Notes: generated from the letters alone by a model not told the origin. A stretch of DNA of 64,000 nucleotides from Myxococcus hansupus (GCF_000280925.3 NZ_CP012109.1:4918501-4982500); one strand, 5' to 3'; counted from the stretch's first letter, positions 53,128 through 61,744 are shown. Made by a program: numbers and translations.

Positions 53128-54695
53128 ACGGCCACCTCGGCGCCGGGGCTGTTCGAGGGAAGGCAGAGGGTGAAGCTGCTGCCCTCCCCTTCCCGGCTCT
53201 CCACGCGCAACGTGCCGCCGTGCTGGCGCACCGTGCTGGCCACCACCGACAGGCCCAGCCCCGTGCCCGCCGGCTTCGTGGAGAAGAGCGGCTCGAAGAT
53301 GCGCTCCTGCATGGACTCGGGAATGCCCATGCCGTTGTCGGAGACGCGCAGGATGAAGGCACCACCTCCGCCATCCTCCGCGCTCACCTCCACGCGGCCC
53401 ACGCGGCCCTGCGGCATCGCCTCCACCGCGTTCTGCACCAGGTTGATGAGCACCTTGCGCAACAGCTCCCGGTCCACCCAGGGCGGGTCCATGCCGGGCG
53501 GCACGTTGTTGTGGATGTGCACGCCCTCGCGGCGAGGCACCACGTCCAGCACCTCCTCCATCAACGCATGGAGGGAGCAGGGCCGCAGCTCCAGGGGGCG
53601 CTCACGCGCGAAGTCCAACAGCTCCGAGGAGATGCGCGAGCACACCGCCAGCTCGCGCTCGATGATTTCCAGGAAGCGTTGCAGCCGCTGGTCCGCCAGC
53701 GTCACGTCCAGCTTGCGCAGATGGCGGACCACCACCGCGTTGGCGGTGCGCGCGGCGGCCAGCGGGTTGCGCAGCTCGTGGCCCACCGTCGCCGTCATGC
53801 GCCCCACCGCCGCCAGCTTCTCCACGCGGGCCGCCTGCTCCCGGTACGTGCTCATCTCGCGCCGCGCGCGCGCCAGGGCATGCTCATGGTCCACGCGCTC
53901 GTTCGCGTACGCGCCCTCCAGCAGCACCTGCTGCACCGCCACGCGCCGCATCTCCCGCAGCGTCTCGCGGCACGCAATCACCAGCACGCCGTTGACGAAC
54001 ACCATCCAGAACGCGTGCTCCAGGAAGCGCCACCAAGCCGGGTTGGCCACGCCGAAAATCGACTCCGGCCACCAGATGCCCCGCAGGACATGCTCCAGCA
54101 CCGCGGTGACGGTCGCCGTCGCCATCACCGCCGGGTCCCGGTAGAAGGCCAGGAAGGCCAGCGAGCCGAAGACGTAGAAGTGCGTCTCGATGCGCCCGCC
54201 CGTCAGGTGGATGAAGAGCGCGGCCCACAGCATCTGCGCCACCGCCACCACGTGACGGGTCGCCAGCTCGCCAGGCCGCACCCGCACCAGCACCAGCGGG
54301 AACGCGGACAACAGCCCACCCAACACCACCGCCACCTGCAGGTGCGGATGCACTTCGCGCGAAGCGCCCTGCCAGGCGAAGGGCGACAACACCGCCGCCA
54401 CCGCGATGGCCACCAACCATTGGCCCACCATCAACACGGCGAAGCGTGCGTCCACCCTCCGGTGCACGGACTCCAGGTGCTCGGCCAACAGCGCCTCCAC
54501 CCGAGCCTCCAATGCTCCGGTCTCGCCACCGCGCAGCACGCTGTCGGAAGTCTCCGCTGACACGGTACCCTCCGTCCGCACGTCCTCCACGCGTGTATGG
54601 CCGAATCGCCCTCGAAACACAGGCGCGCCCACATCCTGCTCAATCATTGCGTGACTCACCCCGGCCATACCGGCCCCCCCCGGATGAGTCGCCAT
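53124..54695 (-). CDS. Sensor histidine kinase with membrane N-terminal domain
   Basis: A 523-residue kinase. Four to six hydrophobic segments between about 85 and 245 form the sensor part (VLMVGQWLVAIAVAAVLSPF, VVAVAQMLWAALFIHL, HAFWMVFVNGVLVIAC). The kinase core has the phospho-acceptor His306 in TVGHELRNPL, N box LINLVQNAVEAMP, G1 DNGMGIP and G2 GTGLGLSVV. No PAS or receiver domain. ATG 54695 has GAGGGG upstream. No response regulator is adjacent, so it is an orphan. Confidence 0.92.
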   Translation of the reverse strand: MATHPGGAGMAGVSHAMIEQDVGAPVFRGRFGHTRVEDVRTEGTVSAETSDSVLRGGETGALEARVEALLAEHLESVHRRVDARFAVLMVGQWLVAIAVAAVLSPFAWQGASREVHPHLQVAVVLGGLLSAFPLVLVRVRPGELATRHVVAVAQMLWAALFIHLTGGRIETHFYVFGSLAFLAFYRDPAVMATATVTAVLEHVLRGIWWPESIFGVANPAWWRFLEHAFWMVFVNGVLVIACRETLREMRRVAVQQVLLEGAYANERVDHEHALARARREMSTYREQAARVEKLAAVGRMTATVGHELRNPLAAARTANAVVVRHLRKLDVTLADQRLQRFLEIIERELAVCSRISSELLDFARERPLELRPCSLHALMEEVLDVVPRREGVHIHNNVPPGMDPPWVDRELLRKVLINLVQNAVEAMPQGRVGRVEVSAEDGGGGAFILRVSDNGMGIPESMQERIFEPLFSTKPAGTGLGLSVVASTVRQHGGTLRVESREGEGSSFTLCLPSNSPGAEVAV

Positions 54696-54730
54696 CCTAA
54701 CCCCTCACATACCCCTGGCAATCCAAACTT

Positions 54731-54833
54731 GTCGGAATAAGCGGACTGTTCCGACAGAAACATGCAACTTGCCCCTGGGGCCTGTTGATGACGGAGTGAA
54801 ACACACCGTCACGGTTTCCTTTCCATCAACAGG
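54731..54833. repeat. Two inverted repeats upstream of the kinase gene
   Basis: In the 171-bp gap after the regulatory-repeat protein, two dyads stand side by side. One has arms GTCGGAA (54731-54737) and TTCCGAC (54749-54755). The other has outer arms CCTGTTGATG (54781-54790) and CATCAACAGG (54824-54833) with an inner TGACGG/CCGTCA pair. No T tract, so they may be operators for the kinase promoter or a complex terminator. Confidence 0.6.
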
Positions 54834-54866
54834 GATTGAACAAGGTTTGAACACACCGAGCGGATG

Positions 54867-57548
54867 TCACGGAGCGGGCATCGCGACCATCATCATCTGC
54901 TCCGCTGGAGACAGAGACACCCGCACCGGTTGGCAGTTGGGCGGCAGGAGCGTGCCCGAGTCCGACACCGGCGCACCTTGAACAGGCGCCGCACTCACAC
55001 ACACCTGGTAGGCACCGGGTGCGATGTTGGCGAAGCGCGCGGGCTCGGTGAGTGTCAGCGTCTGCACCTGCGTGGGTGCCCCGGCGCCACCTTGCGCCTC
55101 CTGTGCGAGAAGGATGGCGCGCGCCGCCGCCGCGCTGGTGCCCGCCTGAGAGGGTTGCGCCTGGACCACCAGCGTCACCTCGCCTCGCGGCAGCTCCAGG
55201 TCCACGCGTGCCGTCTCGCCAGGGCGGATGATGGCGCTCGCGCGCTCCACCTGCTGCCCCGCGCCGGAGTCCACCACCGCGAGCACCGTGTACGTGCCCG
55301 GCGCGAGGCTGCCGAATTGGAAGCTGCCATCCGTTCCCGTGCTGCCGCTGGTGCCACCCGCCGCCGCGCCGGGGCTGGTGACGAGCACGAGAACGCCGCT
55401 GACGGGCACGGCGCCTCGCCGCACCGTGCCCTCGAGCTGGCCCACCGCGGCGAGCGAGAGGTCCTGCGTCCGGTCCTGCACGCCTTCCTCCACGCGCACG
55501 GACGCCGAGCGGCCCTCGATGGCGTGCTCCGCGCCCAGTTGCAACGCGGAGATGGACAGCCCCTCCAACACGTAGCGGCCCTCGCCGTCCGTGTTCACGC
55601 GTTGCAGGCCGTGCTCCAGCTCCGCCGCCCCGCCCACCACCACGCTGCTGCCGCGCAGTTGCTGTGAGACGGTGACGATGGCGCCGGGGACGGGCGCGCC
55701 TCCCGCGCCCAGCACCCGGCCGGTGAGCCTGCGCCCCCTCGACAGCGCGATGGCGCCCATCGGCGTGTCCTGGTCCTCCGCCACCTTCACGCCAGGCAGC
55801 GCCTTCGTGAGGAAGCCCGTGCCCGAGACGAACACCGTGTACTCGCCCGCCGGGATGTCCGTGAGCTGGAAGCGGCCATCCCCGCCCCCGAACGACGTGC
55901 CGGAGCCGCCGCGCAGCGTGACGGTGAACGCGGCGGGCGTGGCGCCATCCTCCAGGCGAACCTGTCCGGACAGGCTGCCACCCCGGCGCAGCTTGAGGAC
56001 GACCTCGGGGCCGCCCGTCTCCGCCTGGGTGGCCGTGCCGAGCCATGCCACGCGTTGATGGACGGGAGTGCCGGGCGCCGCCGCGCGCAACTGGTAGGTG
56101 CCTTGTACGAGTCCACGCAGCTCGAAGCGTCCGCCGGGGTCCGCCACCGTGACGTGCTTTCCGCGCAGCGTGCCCTCCACGCGGTCCCGAAGCCGGGAGC
56201 CGAGCGGCTCCGCCATCACGACGGCCTCCCCCACCGCTTCTCCGCTGGCGAACTCCACGCGGCCCCGCACCACACCCGTCGCGTCCAGCACCAGCTCCAC
56301 GTCGGCGCCCGCGCCGTCCTGGGCAAGGTCGACATAGCGGGTGGACGAGGAGGCGCCATCATGCACGGCGGCGACGGCGACCCGGCGCCTGGGCAGGTCC
56401 TCCAGATGGAAATCACCGCGCACGCCCACCGACGCCTGTCGCGCCACCGTGCGGCCCAGGCCTTCATCCAGGACCACGCGCACCACCGCGCCAGGAACAG
56501 GAGCACCATGGCCATCCACCACGGTGCCTGACAGCCGGGCCGCGTCCCCGAGCGTCACCACGACGCCGTCCACAGGCTGGGCGCCCGCCACGCGCACGGA
56601 AGCGGATGCTCCCGGGGCGTTGCGAGAACCCGACGCCGAGAAGCGATAGAGCCCCGGCTCCAGGCTGTCGAAGCGCCAGCGGCCTTCCGCGTCCGCCACC
56701 ACGCCATCCCACCGGGCATCCGTCAGGGGCAACATCGAACCCGCCTGGGGCACCGGGGTGATGCGCGCACCTGGAACAGGCGCTCCCCGCGAGTCCACCA
56801 CCGTGCCCGAAACCGCCGCGCCCGCCGCCAGCTCCACCGTGAGCGGCTGCGGCACCGCGGACGCGGCCCCCACGCTCACGAAGCGCCACACGGGCGCATA
56901 CCCCGGCGCAGCCACCCTCAACGTGTGACGTCCGGCGGGCAGCGCCTGCACCAGCGCGCGGCCCGAGCCATCCGTGTCCGCGGTGCGCGGCTGGGGAACT
57001 CGCACCTCCACCCGGGCACCCGGGAGCGGCTTGCGCGAGCCCTGCTCCACCACATCCACCTGGAGGGTGGCGGCCGGCAGCAGGTGCAGGACCAGGGGCT
57101 CCGTGCCCTCGCGCAGCCAGAAGGAGACGGGGCCCGCCATCGCCGACGCGTGAAAGGCCTCAATCTGGAAGGCCCGGGAGGGCAGCCCCGTGAAGAGGAA
57201 GGTTCCATCCTGCCCCGTCTGGACCGGACTCACCGACGCCGAATCCAGACGAACAAGCGCCCCGGCCACGGGCAACTCCTGCGCGTCCAGCACCAGCCCC
57301 TGGAGCCGCAACGTCCCCGTGGCATCCGCGTCCGGCACCACCTGCAAGGCCACGGCTTCCGCGGGCCCGCCCCCGCCTCCGCGAGCCCCAGCGGCCGGAG
57401 CACGCTCGGTCCGCACCTCCACGCGCGCGGCGGAAGGGGGCCCCGCTGAAGGCGCCTGAGAAGGCGCCGGCGTGGAGAGGCTCCGCCCCACGAGGAAGCA
57501 TACGACGACGACGACCACACCCAGGGCCCACGGCAGGAATCGCTTCAT
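54867..57548 (-). CDS. Membrane-anchored protein of carboxypeptidase-regulatory-like repeats
   Basis: An 893-residue protein with one N-terminal membrane anchor (WALGVVVVVVCFLVGRSL, about 7-24), a Gly/Pro/Ala-rich linker, and seven or eight repeats of about 90 residues with the pattern G.V.D..G.PV.GA.V...(DGRF....L..G.Y.L), for example GTVVDSRGAPVPGARI, GTVVDGHGAPVPGAVV and GRVLGAGGAPVPGAIV. These CarboxypepD_reg/CnaB-like domains are surface spacers or binding modules. No catalytic domain. It is 87 bp after the secreted-peptide gene and may belong to that locus. Confidence 0.82.
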   Translation of the reverse strand: MKRFLPWALGVVVVVVCFLVGRSLSTPAPSQAPSAGPPSAARVEVRTERAPAAGARGGGGGPAEAVALQVVPDADATGTLRLQGLVLDAQELPVAGALVRLDSASVSPVQTGQDGTFLFTGLPSRAFQIEAFHASAMAGPVSFWLREGTEPLVLHLLPAATLQVDVVEQGSRKPLPGARVEVRVPQPRTADTDGSGRALVQALPAGRHTLRVAAPGYAPVWRFVSVGAASAVPQPLTVELAAGAAVSGTVVDSRGAPVPGARITPVPQAGSMLPLTDARWDGVVADAEGRWRFDSLEPGLYRFSASGSRNAPGASASVRVAGAQPVDGVVVTLGDAARLSGTVVDGHGAPVPGAVVRVVLDEGLGRTVARQASVGVRGDFHLEDLPRRRVAVAAVHDGASSSTRYVDLAQDGAGADVELVLDATGVVRGRVEFASGEAVGEAVVMAEPLGSRLRDRVEGTLRGKHVTVADPGGRFELRGLVQGTYQLRAAAPGTPVHQRVAWLGTATQAETGGPEVVLKLRRGGSLSGQVRLEDGATPAAFTVTLRGGSGTSFGGGDGRFQLTDIPAGEYTVFVSGTGFLTKALPGVKVAEDQDTPMGAIALSRGRRLTGRVLGAGGAPVPGAIVTVSQQLRGSSVVVGGAAELEHGLQRVNTDGEGRYVLEGLSISALQLGAEHAIEGRSASVRVEEGVQDRTQDLSLAAVGQLEGTVRRGAVPVSGVLVLVTSPGAAAGGTSGSTGTDGSFQFGSLAPGTYTVLAVVDSGAGQQVERASAIIRPGETARVDLELPRGEVTLVVQAQPSQAGTSAAAARAILLAQEAQGGAGAPTQVQTLTLTEPARFANIAPGAYQVCVSAAPVQGAPVSDSGTLLPPNCQPVRVSLSPAEQMMMVAMPAP

Positions 57549-57582
57549 CACGTCTCTGAGTCGGGAGCGAGGAACATGAAGC

Positions 57583-57624
57583 GACAGGCGCGCGCCGTGC
57601 CGGGGGGCACCGCGCGCGCCTGTC
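57583..57624 (-). other. Strong hairpin just after the secreted-peptide gene
   Basis: Two 19-base arms (57583-57601 and 57606-57624) pair at 18 of 19 positions around a 4-base loop, 11 bp beyond the peptide stop. No T tract follows on the transcribed strand. It could terminate or protect a small mRNA. Confidence 0.75.
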
Positions 57625-57635
57625 AGCCACAACGA

Positions 57636-57878
57636 CTAGTTGTCGAACGTCGCGTCGGTCAGCGCCTTCGCGGCGGCGACGGTGCCGGTCGCGGCCACGC
57701 CACCATCGTCGATGATGTAGAGGTAGACCTCATCCGGGGTGATGATGATGATCACGTCGCGGGCGTCCTGCGTCGCGACGGGGGCCTTGGGCGCGGCGAC
57801 CGCGGGCATCGAGTAGGACATGCCGGCGAGACCCGCGACCAGACCGAGCAGACCAATACGAGCAAGCATCTTCTTCAT
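57636..57878 (-). CDS. Small secreted peptide, candidate precursor
   Basis: An 80-residue protein with a textbook signal peptide (MKKMLARIGLLGLVAGLAGM, cleavage near residue 28-29 after PAVAA). The mature part of about 52 residues is acidic and cysteine-free, with a striking beta-prone core RDVIIIITPDEVYLYIIDDG (40-59) and an Ala/Thr/Asp tail ending ATFDN. I start at ATG 57878; the frame upstream overlaps the HTTM gene. It follows the HTTM gene by 86 bp containing a hairpin and is flanked by another hairpin, so it may be a separately stabilised message. Unknown family; peptide role is inferred. Confidence 0.72.
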   Translation of the reverse strand: MKKMLARIGLLGLVAGLAGMSYSMPAVAAPKAPVATQDARDVIIIITPDEVYLYIIDDGGVAATGTVAAAKALTDATFDN

Positions 57879-57909
57879 GTGACGACTCCGAGTTGTGGGT
57901 TGCGTGGGC

Positions 57910-57949
57910 ATGACGGCAGGGCCCGGCCCAAAGCCGGTCCTGACGTCAT
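57910..57949 (-). other. Hairpin between HTTM and secreted-peptide genes
   Basis: Arms ATGACG...CAGG and CCTG...CGTCAT, with inner CCGG pairs, form about 16 bp of interrupted stem around a short loop, in the 86-bp spacer. A stem at the 5' side of a small downstream gene often marks RNA processing or stabilisation. Confidence 0.7.
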
Positions 57950-57964
57950 GAGCCCCGGCTGGCC

Positions 57965-58999
57965 TCAGGCCAGTGGGGTTTCGGGGGGCTGTTCCTGGAA
58001 CGCCTGGGCCGCTTCTGGCACCGGAGACTGCTTCCCCGCCGGGAACCAGCGACTCCGCATGCGAAGCAGCCATCTCCCGAAGGCGCGGTACTCGTCATCG
58101 TCGACGAGCGCCAGGTCCACGGATGCCATGAAGAGGGAGAAGGTGATGAGGCCCAGGAACAGCGCGATGCCAAGGTGGAAGGTCAATCCCAGCACCACCG
58201 CCACCAGACGGGTGTACCGGTTCAAGAAGAGCAGGAAGGGAAACGCGACCTGGAAGGCCACCGTCCCATGCGTCAGGAGCGTCACCACCACGGCGTTCTG
58301 ATAGAGCAATTCAGAGAAGCCCGGCCAGACGAACTGGCCACTCCGGAAGGCATGATAGATGGCCGTCCCGTCCTGCCAGACTTCACCCTGGACCTTGTAG
58401 AGGCCCGCCACGCCATAGACGAGGCTGATTTGCAGGGCGAAGGCCAGGATGGCCGCGTTGTGGCACATCCCGCGCAACCGGCCCCAAGCCGTGTCGGCCG
58501 CTGACACCCCACCCGCCGCGCGGCGCCTGGCATCCACCGAGAACCACGCGCCCACGTCCGCGAACATCGCGTAGACGAGCACCAGGTGGATGAGATTGTC
58601 ACCCCCATCCCAGATGCCCGGGAAGCGCTGGTGCAGGGACCAGAAGAAGACGTACGTCAGCGGCGTGGTGATGCGGGTGCGCCACCCCCAGAGCCACAGC
58701 AACGAGACAAGCAATCCCAGGTGGTAGCAGACCTCGAACCACACCAGCGAGCGGTGCCAGCCATACACCGACAACAGCGAGGCGTTCGCCGCGAAGGTGT
58801 CCCAAGGCCACATCCCCTCCGGGCCGAACAAGTATCGGCGCTGGGCATGGTTCACCAGATACTGGATGACCATGGCGACGCCCGCGCAAATGCGGAACAA
58901 GCTGGCCCCGATGAGGAAACGGGGCCGGCTCACGCGCGCGACAATCCCATCCCAGGCACCCGCGGGCGCCTGGTTTTCATTGGACAGGGGTGGACTCAC
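57965..58999 (-). CDS. HTTM-domain (SdpB-like) membrane protein
   Basis: A 344-residue protein with about seven membrane spans (roughly 31-50, 85-105, 112-122, 136-149, 183-202, 234-257, 265-297). Family marks of the HTTM/vitamin-K-carboxylase-like group are RRYLFGPEGMWPW, FPGIWDGGDNLIHLVLVYAM, and GLYKVQGEVWQDGTAIYHAF. HTTM includes SdpB, which with SdpA matures a secreted toxin peptide in Bacillus. ATG 58999 overlaps the DUF5819 gene stop (ATGA), so the two are coupled. Confidence 0.8.
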   Translation of the reverse strand: MSPPLSNENQAPAGAWDGIVARVSRPRFLIGASLFRICAGVAMVIQYLVNHAQRRYLFGPEGMWPWDTFAANASLLSVYGWHRSLVWFEVCYHLGLLVSLLWLWGWRTRITTPLTYVFFWSLHQRFPGIWDGGDNLIHLVLVYAMFADVGAWFSVDARRRAAGGVSAADTAWGRLRGMCHNAAILAFALQISLVYGVAGLYKVQGEVWQDGTAIYHAFRSGQFVWPGFSELLYQNAVVVTLLTHGTVAFQVAFPFLLFLNRYTRLVAVVLGLTFHLGIALFLGLITFSLFMASVDLALVDDDEYRAFGRWLLRMRSRWFPAGKQSPVPEAAQAFQEQPPETPLA

Positions 59000-59688
59000 A
59001 GCGTCTCCGTGACCTCGAATGGCTGCCAGGGCAGGTCCGCGTAGGACGTTTCACCCGCTTCCTCGGGCTCCATCCGCCGCGAGAAGGGAGGCGCCTTCCG
59101 GGTCGCCACGCGAACACCCACCTCGACGACTTTCTCACCGGGATACAGACGGGTACATGCCGCCGAGGCCACCCGCGCCAACAGCCGAGTGCCATTCTCC
59201 CGGCGTTTGTTTCGCTCTCGCTCCACATTCGCGACCGCATCGCGATAGGCAGCCGTGTCGTCGGGTTTGGCCAGCAGGCGGCGCACGGCCTCGTCGTCCG
59301 GCGCCTGCAACATGGAAAGGCCAGCCATCTGGGCCCGGTCCAGGCGGTCCGCCGGTGTGAGACGATAACTGCGCTTCAACTCACGAAGCGGCTGGGTGAT
59401 ATCGACATACCCGTGCTCCTGACGCCCTCGCTGCCCATCCTCCGTGCGGCACGACACCAGCAGCCAGCGAGACTGCGCCAACACGGTGGGCGCGAACAGC
59501 GTCCAGCGCTGCGTGAAGAAGGGCTCCATGTAGCCCTTCACGGGCTCAATCACGCGCAACTTCAGAGGTGTTATCGGCGTCAGGTACGCCAGGGTGATTC
59601 CGAAGTGCACCGCGACGAGCAGTGCCAGTCCAATGGGTGCGGCGCGAATGAACCACGGAGCCAGGAGACGCCTGCGCTTGTCAGCCAA
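58996..59688 (-). CDS. DUF5819 (SdpA-like) membrane-anchored protein
   Basis: A 230-residue protein with one N-terminal span (about 14-36, FIRAAPIGLALLVAVHFGIT) and a soluble part holding FFTQRWTLFAPTV (58-70), the QxWxLFAP motif that marks DUF5819 and resembles SdpA. I chose TTG 59688 because GGAGG lies seven bases upstream; GTG 59715 is the longer option. Translationally coupled to the HTTM gene. SdpA-type proteins support peptide-toxin maturation; that role here is inferred. Confidence 0.75.
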   Translation of the reverse strand: MADKRRRLLAPWFIRAAPIGLALLVAVHFGITLAYLTPITPLKLRVIEPVKGYMEPFFTQRWTLFAPTVLAQSRWLLVSCRTEDGQRGRQEHGYVDITQPLRELKRSYRLTPADRLDRAQMAGLSMLQAPDDEAVRRLLAKPDDTAAYRDAVANVERERNKRRENGTRLLARVASAACTRLYPGEKVVEVGVRVATRKAPPFSRRMEPEEAGETSYADLPWQPFEVTETL

Positions 59689-59739
59689 TGCCGCACCTCC
59701 CGCAAGGGGTTGCACGCGTTGTGACTGCGAAGTGTCACT

Positions 59740-59767
59740 TGTACAGTTTCCAATAAACCGGAGTCAA
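59740..59767 (-). promoter_or_regulatory. Promoter of the DUF5819-HTTM-peptide genes
   Basis: On the minus strand a -35 box TTGACT (59767-59762) and a -10-like TGTACA (59745-59740) stand 16 bp apart in an A/T-rich stretch, 52 bp before the TTG start. No operator seen. Confidence 0.55.
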
Positions 59768-59820
59768 CCGCACCCCAGAAAAATCTGACTTGGTTGCATT
59801 GTGCGTCCACCGGGTCAACC

Positions 59821-60765
59821 TCAACTCACGGCGCACTTGAGCAGCCTTTGTAACATGGGCTGCAACAACGCCTGCCCGCGCAACGCCTCACGCCACCGCG
59901 AGGGGATGCCTTCCACGCCGTGAATCAACCCGGCGATGCCCCCCGCCACCGCCGCCGTGGTGTCCGTGTCCCGGCCGAGCCGTACGGCGGACTTCACCAC
60001 CTGCTCGTAGGTGGTGCCTCCGGCGACGCATTGCCACGCGGAACGCAAGCAGTCGACGACATAACCCGTGCCTGTTCCCCGGATGCCTTCCCAGCCGGGA
60101 GGCAAGACATGTGTCTCCAGCTCACTCCGCGCTTCGGTGCCCTCCGGATACAGCGCACCGAAGGTGGTCAGTGCCTCCGCCCAAGGGTTCGGGGCGTCGT
60201 CCAGGATGCGGCGCGCCCAGAGACAATACAGCGCGCAGCAGACCTGCGAGCGCAGGTGCCCATGCGTGACACGCGACTGCGTCATCGCATCCGACGCCAG
60301 CTCCGCGTCGCTGCCCGCGTGCCAGAGGGCCAATGGCAACACGCGCATCAATGACCCATTGCCGTTGTCTCGCTCGCCCTTGGGGCCCGCCTGGAGCGCG
60401 GGCGTCCCGGCGTGGAGGTCCATGAGCGCCGTGCGCGTCTGGATGCCCACGTCGAACACCTGGCCATCCACCGCGAGGTAACCCCACTCCATCCAGTTCA
60501 CCAGGCGCCGTCCCAGGTCCTCAGGGTCCAGACGTCCCTGGTAGAGGAGCGAGTCGAGCAGACACAGCGCATGCGCGCCGTCGTCGGACCAGGTGCCCGG
60601 CGGCACACCGTCATGCGCGCGCGGAAAGCCCTTGGGGGGTTGGAAGTCGAGCTGCTCGGGCGAGGGAATCCGCTCCGGGGCATGGAACTCATACGGCACC
60701 CCCAGCGCGTCTCCCACGAGCAGTCCGTAGATGCCCCCCACAATCCGCTCTTCACGCGTCGGCAT
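59821..60765 (-). CDS. ADP-ribosylglycohydrolase family protein
   Basis: A 314-residue DraG-like enzyme. Metal-binding motifs are GLLVGDALGVPYEF (14-27), GTWSDDGAHAL (57-67; Asp61, Asp62), DNGNGSLMR (133-141) and GRDTDTTAAVAGG (264-276; Asp266, Asp268). It hydrolyses ADP-ribose from an acceptor such as arginine or DNA guanine. No ADP-ribosyltransferase is beside it. ATG 60765 chosen; upstream extension overlaps the methyltransferase. Confidence 0.9.
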   Translation of the reverse strand: MPTREERIVGGIYGLLVGDALGVPYEFHAPERIPSPEQLDFQPPKGFPRAHDGVPPGTWSDDGAHALCLLDSLLYQGRLDPEDLGRRLVNWMEWGYLAVDGQVFDVGIQTRTALMDLHAGTPALQAGPKGERDNGNGSLMRVLPLALWHAGSDAELASDAMTQSRVTHGHLRSQVCCALYCLWARRILDDAPNPWAEALTTFGALYPEGTEARSELETHVLPPGWEGIRGTGTGYVVDCLRSAWQCVAGGTTYEQVVKSAVRLGRDTDTTAAVAGGIAGLIHGVEGIPSRWREALRGQALLQPMLQRLLKCAVS

Positions 60766-60924
60766 GGTGTGCCCTCCCCCAGTGGAAACCGCCACCGTAG
60801 GACAGTCTCGCTGAATACGTACAGCCGGCGGACGCCGGGGCGAACACTCGCAGCCGCAACGAAATTGCGCCTGGGAGGCGGCGCATGCAGGCTCACGAGC
60901 GCGTCCCTTCGCCCAGGAGTCCCC

Positions 60925-61713
60925 ATGTCGTCCGTGTCGCCCCTCGCCCAGCCCGAGGCCTGGAACCTCGTAGCCCCCGAGTACGTGCGCGAGCTGATGC
61001 CCACCTTCGAGACCTTCTCCCGGGACGCGCTCATCCGGGCCGGCGTGGTCCAGGGGATGCGGGTAGTGGACGTGGCCGCGGGGCCCGGGACGCTCGCGCT
61101 GCTCGCCGCGCGCAACGGCGCCCAGGTGACGGCCTTGGACTTCGCGCCCGAGATGATCTCCGCCCTGCGCGCCCGCGCCGCCGAGGCCCAGCCGCCCGTG
61201 GAGGTCCTGGAGGGCGACGGCATGGCCCTGCCCTTCGAGGAGCACTCGTTCGACGCGGCCTTCTCCATGTTCGGGCTGATGTTCTTCCCGGACCGCGAGC
61301 GGGGCTTCCGGGAGCTCCACCGCGTGCTGAAGCCCGGTGGACGCGCGGTCATCTCGAGCTGGACGCCGTTCGACCGTTCACCGGAGCTGCGCGCCGTCTA
61401 CTCGCCGTTGTGGGAGGCCTTCGGCGTTCCGCCTCCGTCGGTCTCGCCGGCGCCCCTGTCCGACGCGGCCTCCTGTGAAAGCGAGATGACCCAGGGCGGC
61501 TTCTGCGACGTCTCCGTCCACGAAGTCCAGGGCCACATCGACTATCCGTCCACCGCGGCCATGGTGGATGCGACGACGCGCTCCAGCGCGCCCGTGGTGC
61601 TGGCCAGCAAGGCGATGGGCGAGAAGTGGGAGCCGCTGCTCTGGTCCATGCACGAGCGCGCCCTGTCGGAGCTGGGCGCGGGCCCCAGCGCGTCACCCTC
61701 ACCGCCTACCTGA
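60925..61713 (+). CDS. Class I SAM-dependent methyltransferase
   Basis: A 262-residue UbiE/Methyltransf_11-type enzyme. Motif I DVAAGPG (49-55), VTALDFAPEM as the acidic second strand, EGDGMALPFEEHSFDAAFSM, and the HRVLKPGGRAVIS post-motif. Substrate unknown. CAGGAG precedes ATG 60925. Divergent from the ADP-ribosylglycohydrolase with a 159-bp shared promoter region. Confidence 0.88.
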   Translation: MSSVSPLAQPEAWNLVAPEYVRELMPTFETFSRDALIRAGVVQGMRVVDVAAGPGTLALLAARNGAQVTALDFAPEMISALRARAAEAQPPVEVLEGDGMALPFEEHSFDAAFSMFGLMFFPDRERGFRELHRVLKPGGRAVISSWTPFDRSPELRAVYSPLWEAFGVPPPSVSPAPLSDAASCESEMTQGGFCDVSVHEVQGHIDYPSTAAMVDATTRSSAPVVLASKAMGEKWEPLLWSMHERALSELGAGPSASPSPPT

Positions 61714-61744
61714 CGGTCGGCGCGCGCAAGTAGCGCGGCCTCCG

